This document shows, piece by piece, positions 56,485-64,000 of a DNA stretch of 64,000 nucleotides. The notes below the pieces were generated by a model that saw only the letters and a program-made list of their open reading frames with translations, was not told the DNA's origin and did no database searches. Position 1 is the stretch's first letter, and each line of letters opens with the position of its first letter. A program made the position numbers and the translations under genes. Source of the stretch: Hymenopus coronatus (lineage: Eukaryota > Arthropoda > Insecta > Mantodea > Hymenopodidae); assembly GCA_030762935.1 (NCBI GenBank), contig CM060900.1, forward strand, positions 291,242,236 through 291,306,235, in the 5' to 3' direction.

Positions 56485-57186
56485 CTAAATACTATAAAAT
56501 TCATTTGACACATTTGTGGAAGTCAAAGTATAGATCAGTTTAATTTGAATATAAAGCACACACACGAATAAACACAAAATGCAATACATTATTATACTTA
56601 TAAGGGCAATGATTATTACGGTATTGTCAACAGATTTGTCACTTAAATACTCATCTACAGAGTAGATTGATTTATTGCAAAGGTACTCCTTAAGAGAAGC
56701 CTTAAAAGCTCTGAAATTCCCAACATTTTCTTTGAGATTGTTGGGGAGAGCATTAAATATCTTGATTGCTTCATAATACACTCCTTTCTGAAAGCAACGA
56801 AAATATGCATTGGGACGATGAATTTATCTATTTTGTCTAGTATTAATGTCATAAATTTCCATGTTTGCTATAAACCTATGTCGATTAACTGCATATAGTT
56901 TTGAAATGGATAATATGTAAACACAAGGTAATTTGAGCGTGTCCAATTTTTTAAATAGTTCTTTGCATGACTGTCTCCTATAAGCATTACAGATTATTTG
57001 TATAGCTTTCTTCTGTATCCGGAATATGCATTTACTATCCACTGAATTACCCCAGAATATTATTCCATACACAATGATGGAATTAAAGTAGGCATAAAAG
57101 ATTAAAAGCATAAAACGAAGCGCTATTAAGCAGTAGTAGTCTATAAAGGTTACAGCATGCTTGCATTTGCATAATAATTGGAGCAA
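56485..57186 (-). pseudogene. Non-LTR RT fragment (copy 3 of the 1-1225 family)
   Basis: Minus-strand pieces: YAYFNSIIVYGIIFWGNSVD with FRIQKKAIQIICNAYRR (57000-57110), INTRQNR near 56830, and, after a shift, YYEAIKIFNALPNNLKENV with YLCNKSIYSVDEYLSD (56650-56780). These are the thumb and C-terminal blocks seen also at 499-1041 and 41.5-42.9 kb. 5' truncated, as usual for LINE insertions. Confidence 0.82.
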
Positions 57187-57970
57187 TTAATTTGGATAAT
57201 TAAATAATTTGCATAATTAATTCATTTGCACATCAAACATTTCCATATAAAATTTGAATAATAATTAAAGCAATTTATTTGCATATCAGACAGCTATCAA
57301 TCATTGATGCATATTAATGAGCCCGCGGACCACGCCCCTCTCGAAAAACGTCAATTATTGAGGTACAAGGGAGTTTGAAGGGTCCTTTCCAATTGAAATT
57401 TAATGAGGCTGATTAGTCATGCAATCGGATTTTACCTATTATTGCACAATAAAAACGTTATAGATTACCCGATTTGAATATTTACTATAATTAATTTAAT
57501 GGTGAATGAATTGACATTTCCAGGTATACGATCACAAGATGGCATCACACTTTACCTGTTTGGACATGTCAGAGGTCATATGACAATCAGAAGACGTGCA
57601 AGCGCAATTTAACTATAAACACCCCTTCCTTCCTTTTGAATTACAATTGAGGTCTAACGAATACTAACAAAGAAATAGCATTAAAAATCATCACTCCCCT
57701 CCTGTAGCCATCATCGATAACAATCAGAATGTAAATAATAACAGCATTTCAGTACCAAACAGCTCTTTAGAAATGCTTTGACATTAGGCATTTAGAATAG
57801 GGTCGCATTCTTTAACTTTCTAATATATCTAAGTCAATGACAAGTTCGAGCCTGTATCCGTTACCAATCCAAGCGTGGGAATGCACCTGCCACCCCACAC
57901 CGCTAAATCAGGATAGGACGCCATCCCCACTTTTTCACTATTAAGGAAAAAACAGGTTTAACCATGTACC
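57187..57970. other. Non-coding stretch
   Basis: AT-rich with a short GC-rich block (GCCCGCGGACCACGCCCC, 57322). No element ends recognised. Confidence 0.4.
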
Positions 57971-57978
57971 TATATAAG
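57971..57978 (+). promoter_or_regulatory. TATA-box candidate
   Basis: TATATAAG about 90 bp before the ATG at 58062, with CATTCAACTTC roughly 30 bp downstream as a possible start region. Supports the two-exon gene at 58062-58525 if that gene is real. Confidence 0.35.
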
Positions 57979-58061
57979 TAACACATCAGCAACACAGCCA
58001 ACATTCAACTTCGTCTAGTTTTAAAGCTTTCACTAAAAGTGGCGTGAAAACACTTGAGGAT

Positions 58062-58525
58062 ATGGACGAACTCTGGAGTGAGTGCGGAGAAGAAGCCCAC
58101 CATTACGCCTACTTCCACACTGAATCGTGCAATGGTCTAATGCATACAATTGTGTGTGCCAATCCATCGTACCACGATCAAATGTCTTCGCGACATGTTT
58201 GCACAGAAAACTGACCTGTCTACGAAAGGAAGATTTTGTAAGTATAGCATTTTTTTTTAAAAAAAATCTCGCGTAAAAATCATTTAATAATAACTAATTG
58301 AAAACAAATATTTTTTTCAGAGAGCCTTTCGCACCAGAATTTTATGGAGACGACGCAGATGAAATATCATCCATTTCATCTGCGTCAGCAAGATATATGA
58401 ACTTATTTTTTTACCTCACAGAATATCTCATCTCTGGATTCAATAGCTCACAGAAGGCTGCCCCAGCTCAGCAATACTCGTTGAACTTTCTCTCTAAAAG
58501 TGTGCACACTGTTTTTACTACATAA
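58062..58525 (+). pseudogene. Two-exon candidate gene with in-frame TGA, unknown
   Basis: Exon 1 is 58062-58237, starting MDELWSECGEEAHHYAYFHT, cysteine- and histidine-rich, ending AAGATTTT|GTAAGTAT. A T-rich tract and TTTTTTTCAG acceptor precede exon 2 (58321-58525), starting EPFAPEFYGDDADEISS. The two join in frame (phase 2, TT+A = leucine), giving about 126 codons, but a TGA at 58212-58214 lies in frame before the splice site. Either it is a pseudogene, a 50-residue product with an intron after the stop, or a recoded codon. No family recognised. It lies just upstream of a hAT relic and could be part of it. Confidence 0.4.
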
Positions 58526-58639
58526 AAGCAATCATTGAGTGTAAGAACCAACCTCTTAAAGGAGGTCTTATCACTCATTGGCAACAATTGTTCAGGCTTC
58601 TGGTTGTAAGAAGCTACTTACTAGTTATGAATTCAATTT

Positions 58640-59572
58640 GTTGTTTTTGTTTAGTGAAATAATGTCCTATGTGGATATTCTTTTTGGACAATTTCAAAAG
58701 AGGAATATGGGTTCCCTTACTGCTCAAAAGGCAGACTATCAAATTTGATAGGAAATTAATATTGAGCCGAGCAACCCTCCGGAACCTAATTCCAAGTCAT
58801 CAAAGAAATGGAAAGTCTGCATTAGAGAGCGGAAAGAGAAGCAAAGGAAGTATGTTATAATATGTAAAGCTAATGCCCGCTTTGCTTTTTTGGGACAGTT
58901 TTGACATCAACAATTTTTCTCTCCAGATATGTTTGGGCAATAAAGTTCAAAATTTCCAGAGAACACAGTAAAAATGTGTGCTCAGTATACGGTTTCTTTG
59001 ACAAACTTAAACTTTCCCATGAACTAGTATCCATCTACTTAGGAGGAGAATTTCAGGCATTGTCCGGCGCAGTATGCCTGTTAAGAATTTATATTGCAGA
59101 ACAATTCAGTGAAAACATTTAGTGAATTAATACAACTTTTGATCCGTTGCTGTGCCATTGGTAGTAAAACTGGGTGTTAAAACTATATAAAAAATAAAAT
59201 TGGTATTATGACATCCTTGGAAGCAGAACGATGATTCTCTACACTAAAGAGGGCAAAAACCTTTTTTGGAAACTGATTGTCTCTGGAATAGTGACAGATG
59301 TAGCTCTGCTGTCTGTTGAAAAGGACCTGATTGCAGAAATGCCAGACTTCAACCAACGCATGATTGATAAGTTTGCGGCAATCAAAGAAAGAATGGTGAA
59401 TGTTCGGTTTAAATGTGGCCGGTGCACTACTTATTATTACAGTAGATTTAAATAGTTCTGATACATAGGATTTAAATTGGTCTGGCATAATACGAAATTC
59501 TTTGACAAAGATTGCCAACCTGCGCCAATGTGTGCAACATTCAAGGTAGTATAACCTAAACGGCCGCCACTG
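58640..59572 (+). mobile_element. hAT element 3, 3' part
   Basis: Right end, reverse complemented, begins CAGTGGCGGCCGTTTAGG, a typical hAT terminus, at 59572. Coding relics on the plus strand: a VDILFGQFQKRNMGSL helix (58670-58715), an open 73-aa piece from 58901 with KLSHELVSIYLGGEFQALSG, and a C-terminal VALLSVEKDLIAEMPDFNQR with MIDKFAAIKERM (59300-59400), which is the end of the hAT dimerisation region (ALAMLSMEK in relatives). The ERCFS motif itself is lost. The left end was not found. Confidence 0.75.
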
Positions 59573-59589
59573 ACATCAATAGCAGAGAA

Positions 59590-59940
59590 ACGTTTCAGTT
59601 CACCCGAAGTAAAAATGGAAATCTTCTCAATTACAGCTAAGGCATAATCTAAATTCTAAACTTCCATTAACTTGTGGTCATTTTAATTGTTGTCTTGCTC
59701 CTCAAAGAAGTAAAGCGCTGTCTTGTTCCTCAAAGAAATACAGCGTTGCTTGTTCCACAAAGAAGTACAGCTATATTTTAGTCCTTAAGTTTTAATTACC
59801 CTAGTTAAAAACTAGTTTCTCATTGTTGATATCAGCATTTTATAGTTCATTAAAGCAGGCAATTGATTTTCTAAGAACTGTGCGGTATTTTAATTATTAT
59901 ATTTGTATGCTTCATTCTTTAAAACTTATGCTTTATTGTG
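59590..59940. repeat. Non-coding with three-unit tandem repeat at 59690-59775
   Basis: CCTCAAAGAAGTAAAGCG and two variants at about 27-30 bp spacing. No gene recognised. Confidence 0.6.
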
Positions 59941-59954
59941 CTTTTAAAAATAGA

Positions 59955-60985
59955 CTGGTCTAGCCCACGGAAATATCAGCTTATTGATACCCTGGGTGCA
60001 TTTAATTTAGTGCATGCCGTAGACTTCCCCACAAGAATAACGAACACCTCACAAACAGCAATTGATAACACATTTGTGTAAGAAAGATTAATGAAATACT
60101 CAACAGTATCTTCCTTAATTAATTGGATATCTGATCACGATATCCTTACAAACAAAATAGTGGTTAAACCAGAAGTGAAAAGTAAGTATATGAGTTTCAG
60201 AAGTATAAATATCTATCTTCTCATTGGCACTGCAAGAGGAATCGTGGAGTGATGTATATTCCCCAATTGATGTAAATGATGCATTCAATAACTTTTTCCG
60301 AAATGTCTCTGTCCATTTTGAATCATGTTTCCCCCATAAAAATTGCCATATACAGAATCGACAACATGAGTGGATCACAGTAGGTATTAAGCCATCATGC
60401 ATTCAAAAGAGAAAACTCTATTGAACGATGAAGTACATCAGTGACGCTAACACTATTTATCACTACGAATGCAACTGCAACATCCTCAAAGATATTATTA
60501 GAGAAGCTAAAGACATGAGTTACCAAAAAGTGAGGGATACATCAGAAAATAAAGTAAAAACTACTTGGAATATCATACAGAGGGAAACATGGGAAAATCT
60601 CCATATTCGCAACATCACTCTGAAAATAGGTAATGTGGAAGTTAAGAATCCAAAAGTGTTTGCCAACATGTTTAATAATTTCTACTTAAATGCTGGAAAA
60701 ATCTTAACGTCTATCAAGGGGATAAAGAAGATGCTTTAAAATATTTTAAAGATAAGTACCAAATTGCATTTCCAGAATTTAAGCCTCAATGTACGACACC
60801 ATCAGAGAGAAAAGTCTTTCAAGCATTAAAAGCCAATATCTCAACGGAATATGATAAAATACCTAGTAAAGCATTGTACAACCAATCTTTAGTTACTGGA
60901 AAACTTCCAGGAACACTTCAATACGTTGTTAATGTTAGTAATAGTAAAATGTCGTTGTATAACGAAAACAATAAAGGAGAGATGG
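59955..60985 (+). pseudogene. Non-LTR element fragment: endonuclease end, linker, RT start
   Basis: Shifted frames read YQLIDTLGAFNLVHAVDFPT with RITNTSQTAIDNTFV (59977-60080), WISDHDI (60125, SDH catalytic motif of AP-like endonucleases), ESWSDVYSPIDVNDAFNNFF (60240), WITVGIKPSCIQKRKLY (60370), an open 103-aa linker from 60428 (KTTWNIIQRETWENL, FANMFNNFYLNAG), and an early RT piece STEYDKIPSKAL near 60840. The catalytic palm is missing. Related to, but not an exact copy of, the 35-43 kb element. Confidence 0.78.
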
Positions 60986-61124
60986 TTGACTGACAGTACT
61001 TACAAAAACCAGTGAACAATTATTAAGAGACCAGTAAAATAAAGTAATAGTAAAAGATAGAACAGCAGGACATGGGCACAGTACCGGCTGTAAACAGTAA
61101 AATAATAAAGTAATAAAATGGCGT

Positions 61125-62033
61125 GCTTCAAGATGTCATCGATGGAAATAATAAAAGACAAATTCACTTGTGTATAAATACTAAAAGATGCTAGTTCGTT
61201 TCCTGTGCGGCATTTCGAGGTTACAATTCTGTTTACGGCCAAGAAATTGATGAATGTAGTTGATGATACGGAGCAATTGGCAGGTAGTGAACGCGATAAT
61301 TATATAGAAGAGGAATGATAAGTCAAAGATGCACTAGTTAAGCATGTGATACTAAGAAAAATTGACAAGTGTAGGTGTACCTCATCTCGTGTGAAACCGC
61401 CAAAGAAATGTACGATACTATACTGAGAATTTAGAAGAAGGAAACTAGTCAACAGATATTTTTACTGCAACAGGAGTTCTGCAACATCAAATTTGACAAA
61501 TCCGGAGATGTCAATACCATCATCAGTGAATTTCAAAATGTGATTTGCAAACTGAAGTGCCCCAAAGAAGTAATAACAGAAACTGTGATGATCTTTAAGA
61601 TACTGGCTGTGCTTCCAGAACAATTAAAACATTTCAGCAGTGCCTGGGATTCCACTCAAGATTCTGAGAAAAAAAAAAACTGGACAATCTCATCGCAAGA
61701 TTGCCGCTGGAAAAAGACAACATGAAAATGAACTTTAAGGATACAAGTGTATCCTTTGAAGCTGAAGTGGAAGTATGAAGTAAAAAGAAAATAACTTGTT
61801 ACTTGTGTACTGAAGTAGGGCGTATTAAAGCAAATTGTACAAAGAAAAAGCATCGTTCAACATGTAAGAAAAATGCTCATGAGACAGATTGTCACTTAAA
61901 ATATGAAACGTGTAGTATCTGCAAGAAAACAAATGATAAAGAGGAAGAGTATTTCTCTAGGAATAAAGATAAAAAATTTAACTGTAACAAACACCATAAA
62001 AATAACAAAAATGCTAAAACAAATTCTGAGTGA
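61125..62033 (+). pseudogene. Copia gag relic with zinc knuckle
   Basis: FTAKKLMNVVDDTEQLAG (61230), LQQEFCNIKFDKSGDVNTII (61468) and CKLKCPKEVITETVMIFKIL with LPEQLKHFSSAWDST (61547-61655) are the UBN2-type gag core. ITCYLCTEVGRIKANC with KKKH (61793-61850) is a decayed CCHC knuckle (G kept; the aromatic/histidine positions altered). An A11 tract near 61670 shifts the frame. Confidence 0.82.
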
Positions 62034-62084
62034 AAATGAAGAGGTTAATGTAAACAGTGTACAAGTTAACAAAGCAGAAGTTAA

Positions 62085-62410
62085 TAATTGTAGCAAGTTC
62101 ATAGTTGACAGAGGAACAACTACTCATATGATAAACGAGAATGATTTTGTCAGAACTAGAGCAGTGTACAGAAGAAATAAAAACTGCCAAACATGGAGAT
62201 GGTGTGTCTGTAACAGGTGTAGGTTCCATAGAGTTTATCAATTTTGTGCTAAAGCAAGTGTATTGTGTTCCTGAAGTATCAAAAAGTGTCATGTACGTAA
62301 ACAAAATAACACAAAATAAGGGTGCATGTATAGTGTAAAACTAAATGCACCAAATGAAACTATTCTGCGTACAGAACAAAACGGTAATACTCTGAACACA
62401 TGGCACTAAA
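62085..62410 (+). pseudogene. Copia protease and pre-integrase relic
   Basis: NCSKFIVDRGTTTHMINEND (62089-62145) is a retropepsin active site in which the usual DSG is changed to DRG. After a shift, KHGDGVSVTGVGSIEFINFV with LKQVYCVPEVSKSVMYVNKI (62197-62310) is the end of the protease domain. WH*KLGHLNVY (62401-62433) is the GAG-pre-integrase zinc region, followed at once by an A24 run and a CA repeat. Confidence 0.8.
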
Positions 62411-62432
62411 AGCTAGGTCATTTAAATGTATA

Positions 62433-62441
62433 TAAAAAAAA

Positions 62442-62472
<31 letters not shown>
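62433..62472. repeat. A-run and (CA)n simple repeat in the Copia gene
   Basis: About 25 A followed by CACACACACACACA. Splits the pre-integrase domain. Confidence 0.9.
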
Positions 62473-62605
62473 GGAACTTTCTGGAATATGTGAAGGTGAA
62501 AATTTTAAGGATAAGATTGGTATACCCTATTCTGTTGGTGCCAAAGCTAAACAAGTAAGAACATCGTTTAAGACTAAAAGATAGAGAGGTGAATAATCCC
62601 TTTAA

Positions 62606-62790
62606 ATCAGCCGGTCCCCATGGCCGCGCTCGCCAAGGCGTCCCGCTTTGGTGCTTCGTAGCGCTGGGGATCGTGGGTTCGAGTCCCGCCTTGGGCATGG
62701 GTGTTATATGTTTGTGTTTATGTGTGTGTAGTAAAAGTAAGAAAACAGCAATCCAGTAATAATACAGAAAAACAAGGTAAAAAAAATTCA
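62606..62790 (+). mobile_element. tRNA-derived SINE (Leu-like head) inside Copia
   Basis: Head starting GGTCCCCATGGCCGCGCTCG with a perfect box B GGTTCGAGTCC at 62676-62686 and a decayed box A; a short variable arm is visible, suggesting a leucine- or serine-type tRNA ancestor. The tail is GT-rich then A-rich. It interrupts the integrase region and differs from SINE copies A and B. Confidence 0.7.
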
Positions 62791-62799
62791 TATATAATG

Positions 62800-63430
62800 A
62801 TCTTTGTGGACCCATGAATCCCCCTACTTTTCTAACATTGTCAGACGACTGGTCACATTTTTGTGTTGTGCAGCTGCTTAGTAGTAAATCTGCAAATGAA
62901 GTGTTTATATATGTAAAACAAAAAACGAAAAAAAAAAAAAAACACAATGAGGCTGGGGCTTATTTTAACCTCAAAGTAAGTAAATCCAGATGTGACTACG
63001 GTGGTCAGTATGAAAATGCTCAGCTCATTGACTCATGTAAAGATAGAGGTATTATAATGGATTTTACTATTCCTCATACTCCAGTTGAATGGAGAATCTG
63101 AGAGACTGAATCTAACATTGATGGACAAAGCAAGAGCAATGATGTTTAATGCAAGAAATGTGGGGCGAAGCAGTCCTGGCAGCAGCATATCTCACAAAAC
63201 TAAGCCTAATAAAAAGATAAAATATTACCGCAGCATAGGTATAAGAGGAAATCAGTTTTATGTGGACTTCAGATTTTTGGTAAAATGGTAGATGCAAAAT
63301 AAAGCCTTGGAAGAAGTCTGATAGTAAAAGCAAAGAAGCAATGTTTGTAGGTTATGCTATAAATGGCTACGGAATATGGGATCCAGAAAAGAATAAAACA
63401 TTTGTAAACAGAGATGTAATCTTCATTTCC
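62800..63430 (+). pseudogene. Copia integrase relic
   Basis: YGGQYENAQLIDSCKDRGII (62999-63058), with PHTPVEWR near 63078 (family NG.AER), then SERLNLTLMDKARAMMFNAR (63088-63147) and, shifted, WGEAVLAAAYLTKLSL (63162-63210) form the integrase core around its later catalytic residues (the glutamate block is partly lost). KSKEAMFVGYAINGYGIWDP with EKNKTFVNRDVIF (63330-63425) is the C-terminal part typical of Copia integrases. Stops and shifts throughout. Confidence 0.85.
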
Positions 63431-64000
63431 TCATTCTACCAAAATGAAGAGAAAGAACAAGGAAAAAAGTACAAATGTTTGAAGAAACTGAAGAAAAGGT
63501 AAATGAAACTAGGAATGATGAACAAATTGAAGAACAACAAGAAGTATATGTAAATGAATAATTATATCAAGAACAACCAGTAGAAGAAGAAGAAGAAGAA
63601 GAAGAAGATGGAGCAGGGGGAGGAGGAGAAGGAGGAAATGAAAGAAAACTGGAAACAGAAAATAAATTAACAGGTTGCAATCTAACAGCAAGAAATGGTC
63701 TGCAGAAACCTCAAAGGCTTGAATATTATAGCCTAGATGATGCTGAAGAAGAGTTTCTAACACACAATGAAATAATCAAGAGTCCAGACAGGGAGAAATA
63801 GCAAAAAGCAATAAAAGAGCAAAAACACTCGTTGAAAACTAAGAAGACCTGGGAACTGGTGGACAACAATGAAGCTGTGGGGAAAGAATCACTTGCAGCT
63901 AAATAGACTTTCAAGGTTAAAGACATTGACAACAATAAAACTCGTTTTGTGGTAAGAGGCTACCAACAGAATAATGATAGTTTTGGCTATTAAGATATAT
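63431..64000 (+). pseudogene. Copia integrase-RT linker and RT start (partial)
   Basis: An acidic linker (EEQQEVYVNE, then a run of glutamates from GAAGAAGAA repeats at 63578-63610) leads to the RT N-terminus: SPDREK, then AIKEQKHSLKTKKTWELVDN (63810-63870) and TFKVKDIDNNKTRFVVRGYQ (63907-63966). A TAG at 63904-63906 replaces a tryptophan or glutamine expected before FKVK. Cut by the window edge. Confidence 0.85.

Larger units (their letters stand above)
61110..64000 (+). mobile_element. Copia (Ty1) LTR retrotransposon, truncated by window end
   Basis: Gag, protease, integrase and start of RT are readable in order on the plus strand, but broken by stops, frameshifts, an A-run and a SINE. The 5' LTR and primer-binding site were not identified, and the 3' part lies beyond the window. 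Confidence 0.88.

Noticed and set aside
58212..58214. Selenocysteine codon
   Set aside because: No SECIS structure could be identified by eye and other relics here carry TGA decay, so I report it only as an open question.
62613..62700. True tRNA gene
   Set aside because: Box A is decayed, acceptor pairing is poor, and it is followed by a GT-rich and A-rich tail, as in a SINE.
62814..63101. Continuous 95-aa plus-strand gene
   Set aside because: Its middle is an A-run and the flanks are pieces of Copia integrase, so it is part of that pseudogene.
1..64000. CRISPR arrays, prokaryotic operons, phage or plasmid features
   Set aside because: No regularly spaced repeats with unique spacers and no Shine-Dalgarno-led gene strings; the content is eukaryotic transposons and splice signals.

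Overview
This is a AT-rich, repeat-dominated stretch of an animal nuclear genome, most likely an arthropod. The lineage signal comes from the mobile elements: a Jockey-clade retrotransposon with a PRE/zinc-knuckle ORF1, several mariner lineages typical of insects and relatives, TTF/BED-type hAT relics, a pogo element and a Penelope-like element. I see no operon layout, no true rRNA or tRNA gene, no CRISPR array and no intact long host gene. Almost every open reading frame above about 100 codons belongs to a transposon, and most are broken. Species cannot be decided from this window. All family assignments rest on motifs I could read by eye, not on searches. Layout, 1-25 kb: a non-LTR reverse transcriptase fragment (1-1.2 kb), a mariner (1.4-2.7 kb), a tRNA-derived SINE (2.7-2.95 kb), a hAT relic (5.46-7.83 kb), a Gypsy gag/protease relic (8.5-8.9 kb), and a conserved repetitive arthropod-type coding fragment split by a Penelope-like element (9.24-13.39 kb), which itself carries a 1.1-kb terminal-inverted-repeat element in its right terminal repeat. 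Then come a mariner with near-perfect ends (14.1-15.45 kb), two more retroelement relics (16.8-19 kb), a second mariner lineage (20.1-21.4 kb) and a nearly intact pogo-like element (22.1-24.9 kb). Three short splice-bounded open segments on the minus strand (21.95, 19.3 and 3.7 kb) look like 5' exons of one long-intron host gene that these transposons sit within. Layout, 25-45 kb: a Tc1-like relic, a hAT with a perfect 8-bp target duplication (27.03-28.63 kb), another RT relic, a minus-strand mariner (30.6-31.9 kb), an interspersed repeat family, and an old non-LTR element (35.05-43.15 kb) interrupted by a younger 4.5-kb Jockey element (36.97-41.44 kb) with a 12-bp target duplication. A long, degenerate fold-back element (43.8-44.6 kb) and a candidate minus-strand first exon (about 45.0 kb) follow. 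Layout, 45-64 kb: fold-back MITEs (45.3-46.4 kb), tandem duplications, a coiled-coil-coding tandem repeat, a 1.3-kb imperfect ATT microsatellite (49.86-51.1 kb), a degenerate Maverick/Polinton DNA polymerase B gene (51.5-55.0 kb) with a SINE and an in-frame leucine-codon microsatellite inside it, more non-LTR and hAT relics, a small two-exon candidate gene (58.06-58.5 kb), and a Copia element that runs off the right edge (about 61.1-64 kb). I did not find a convincing new biological system. The most informative items are the nested insertions with exact target duplications, the hammerhead-like core in the Penelope repeats, the two GGTAAT-ended elements sharing an 8-bp target rule, and the candidate host exons.
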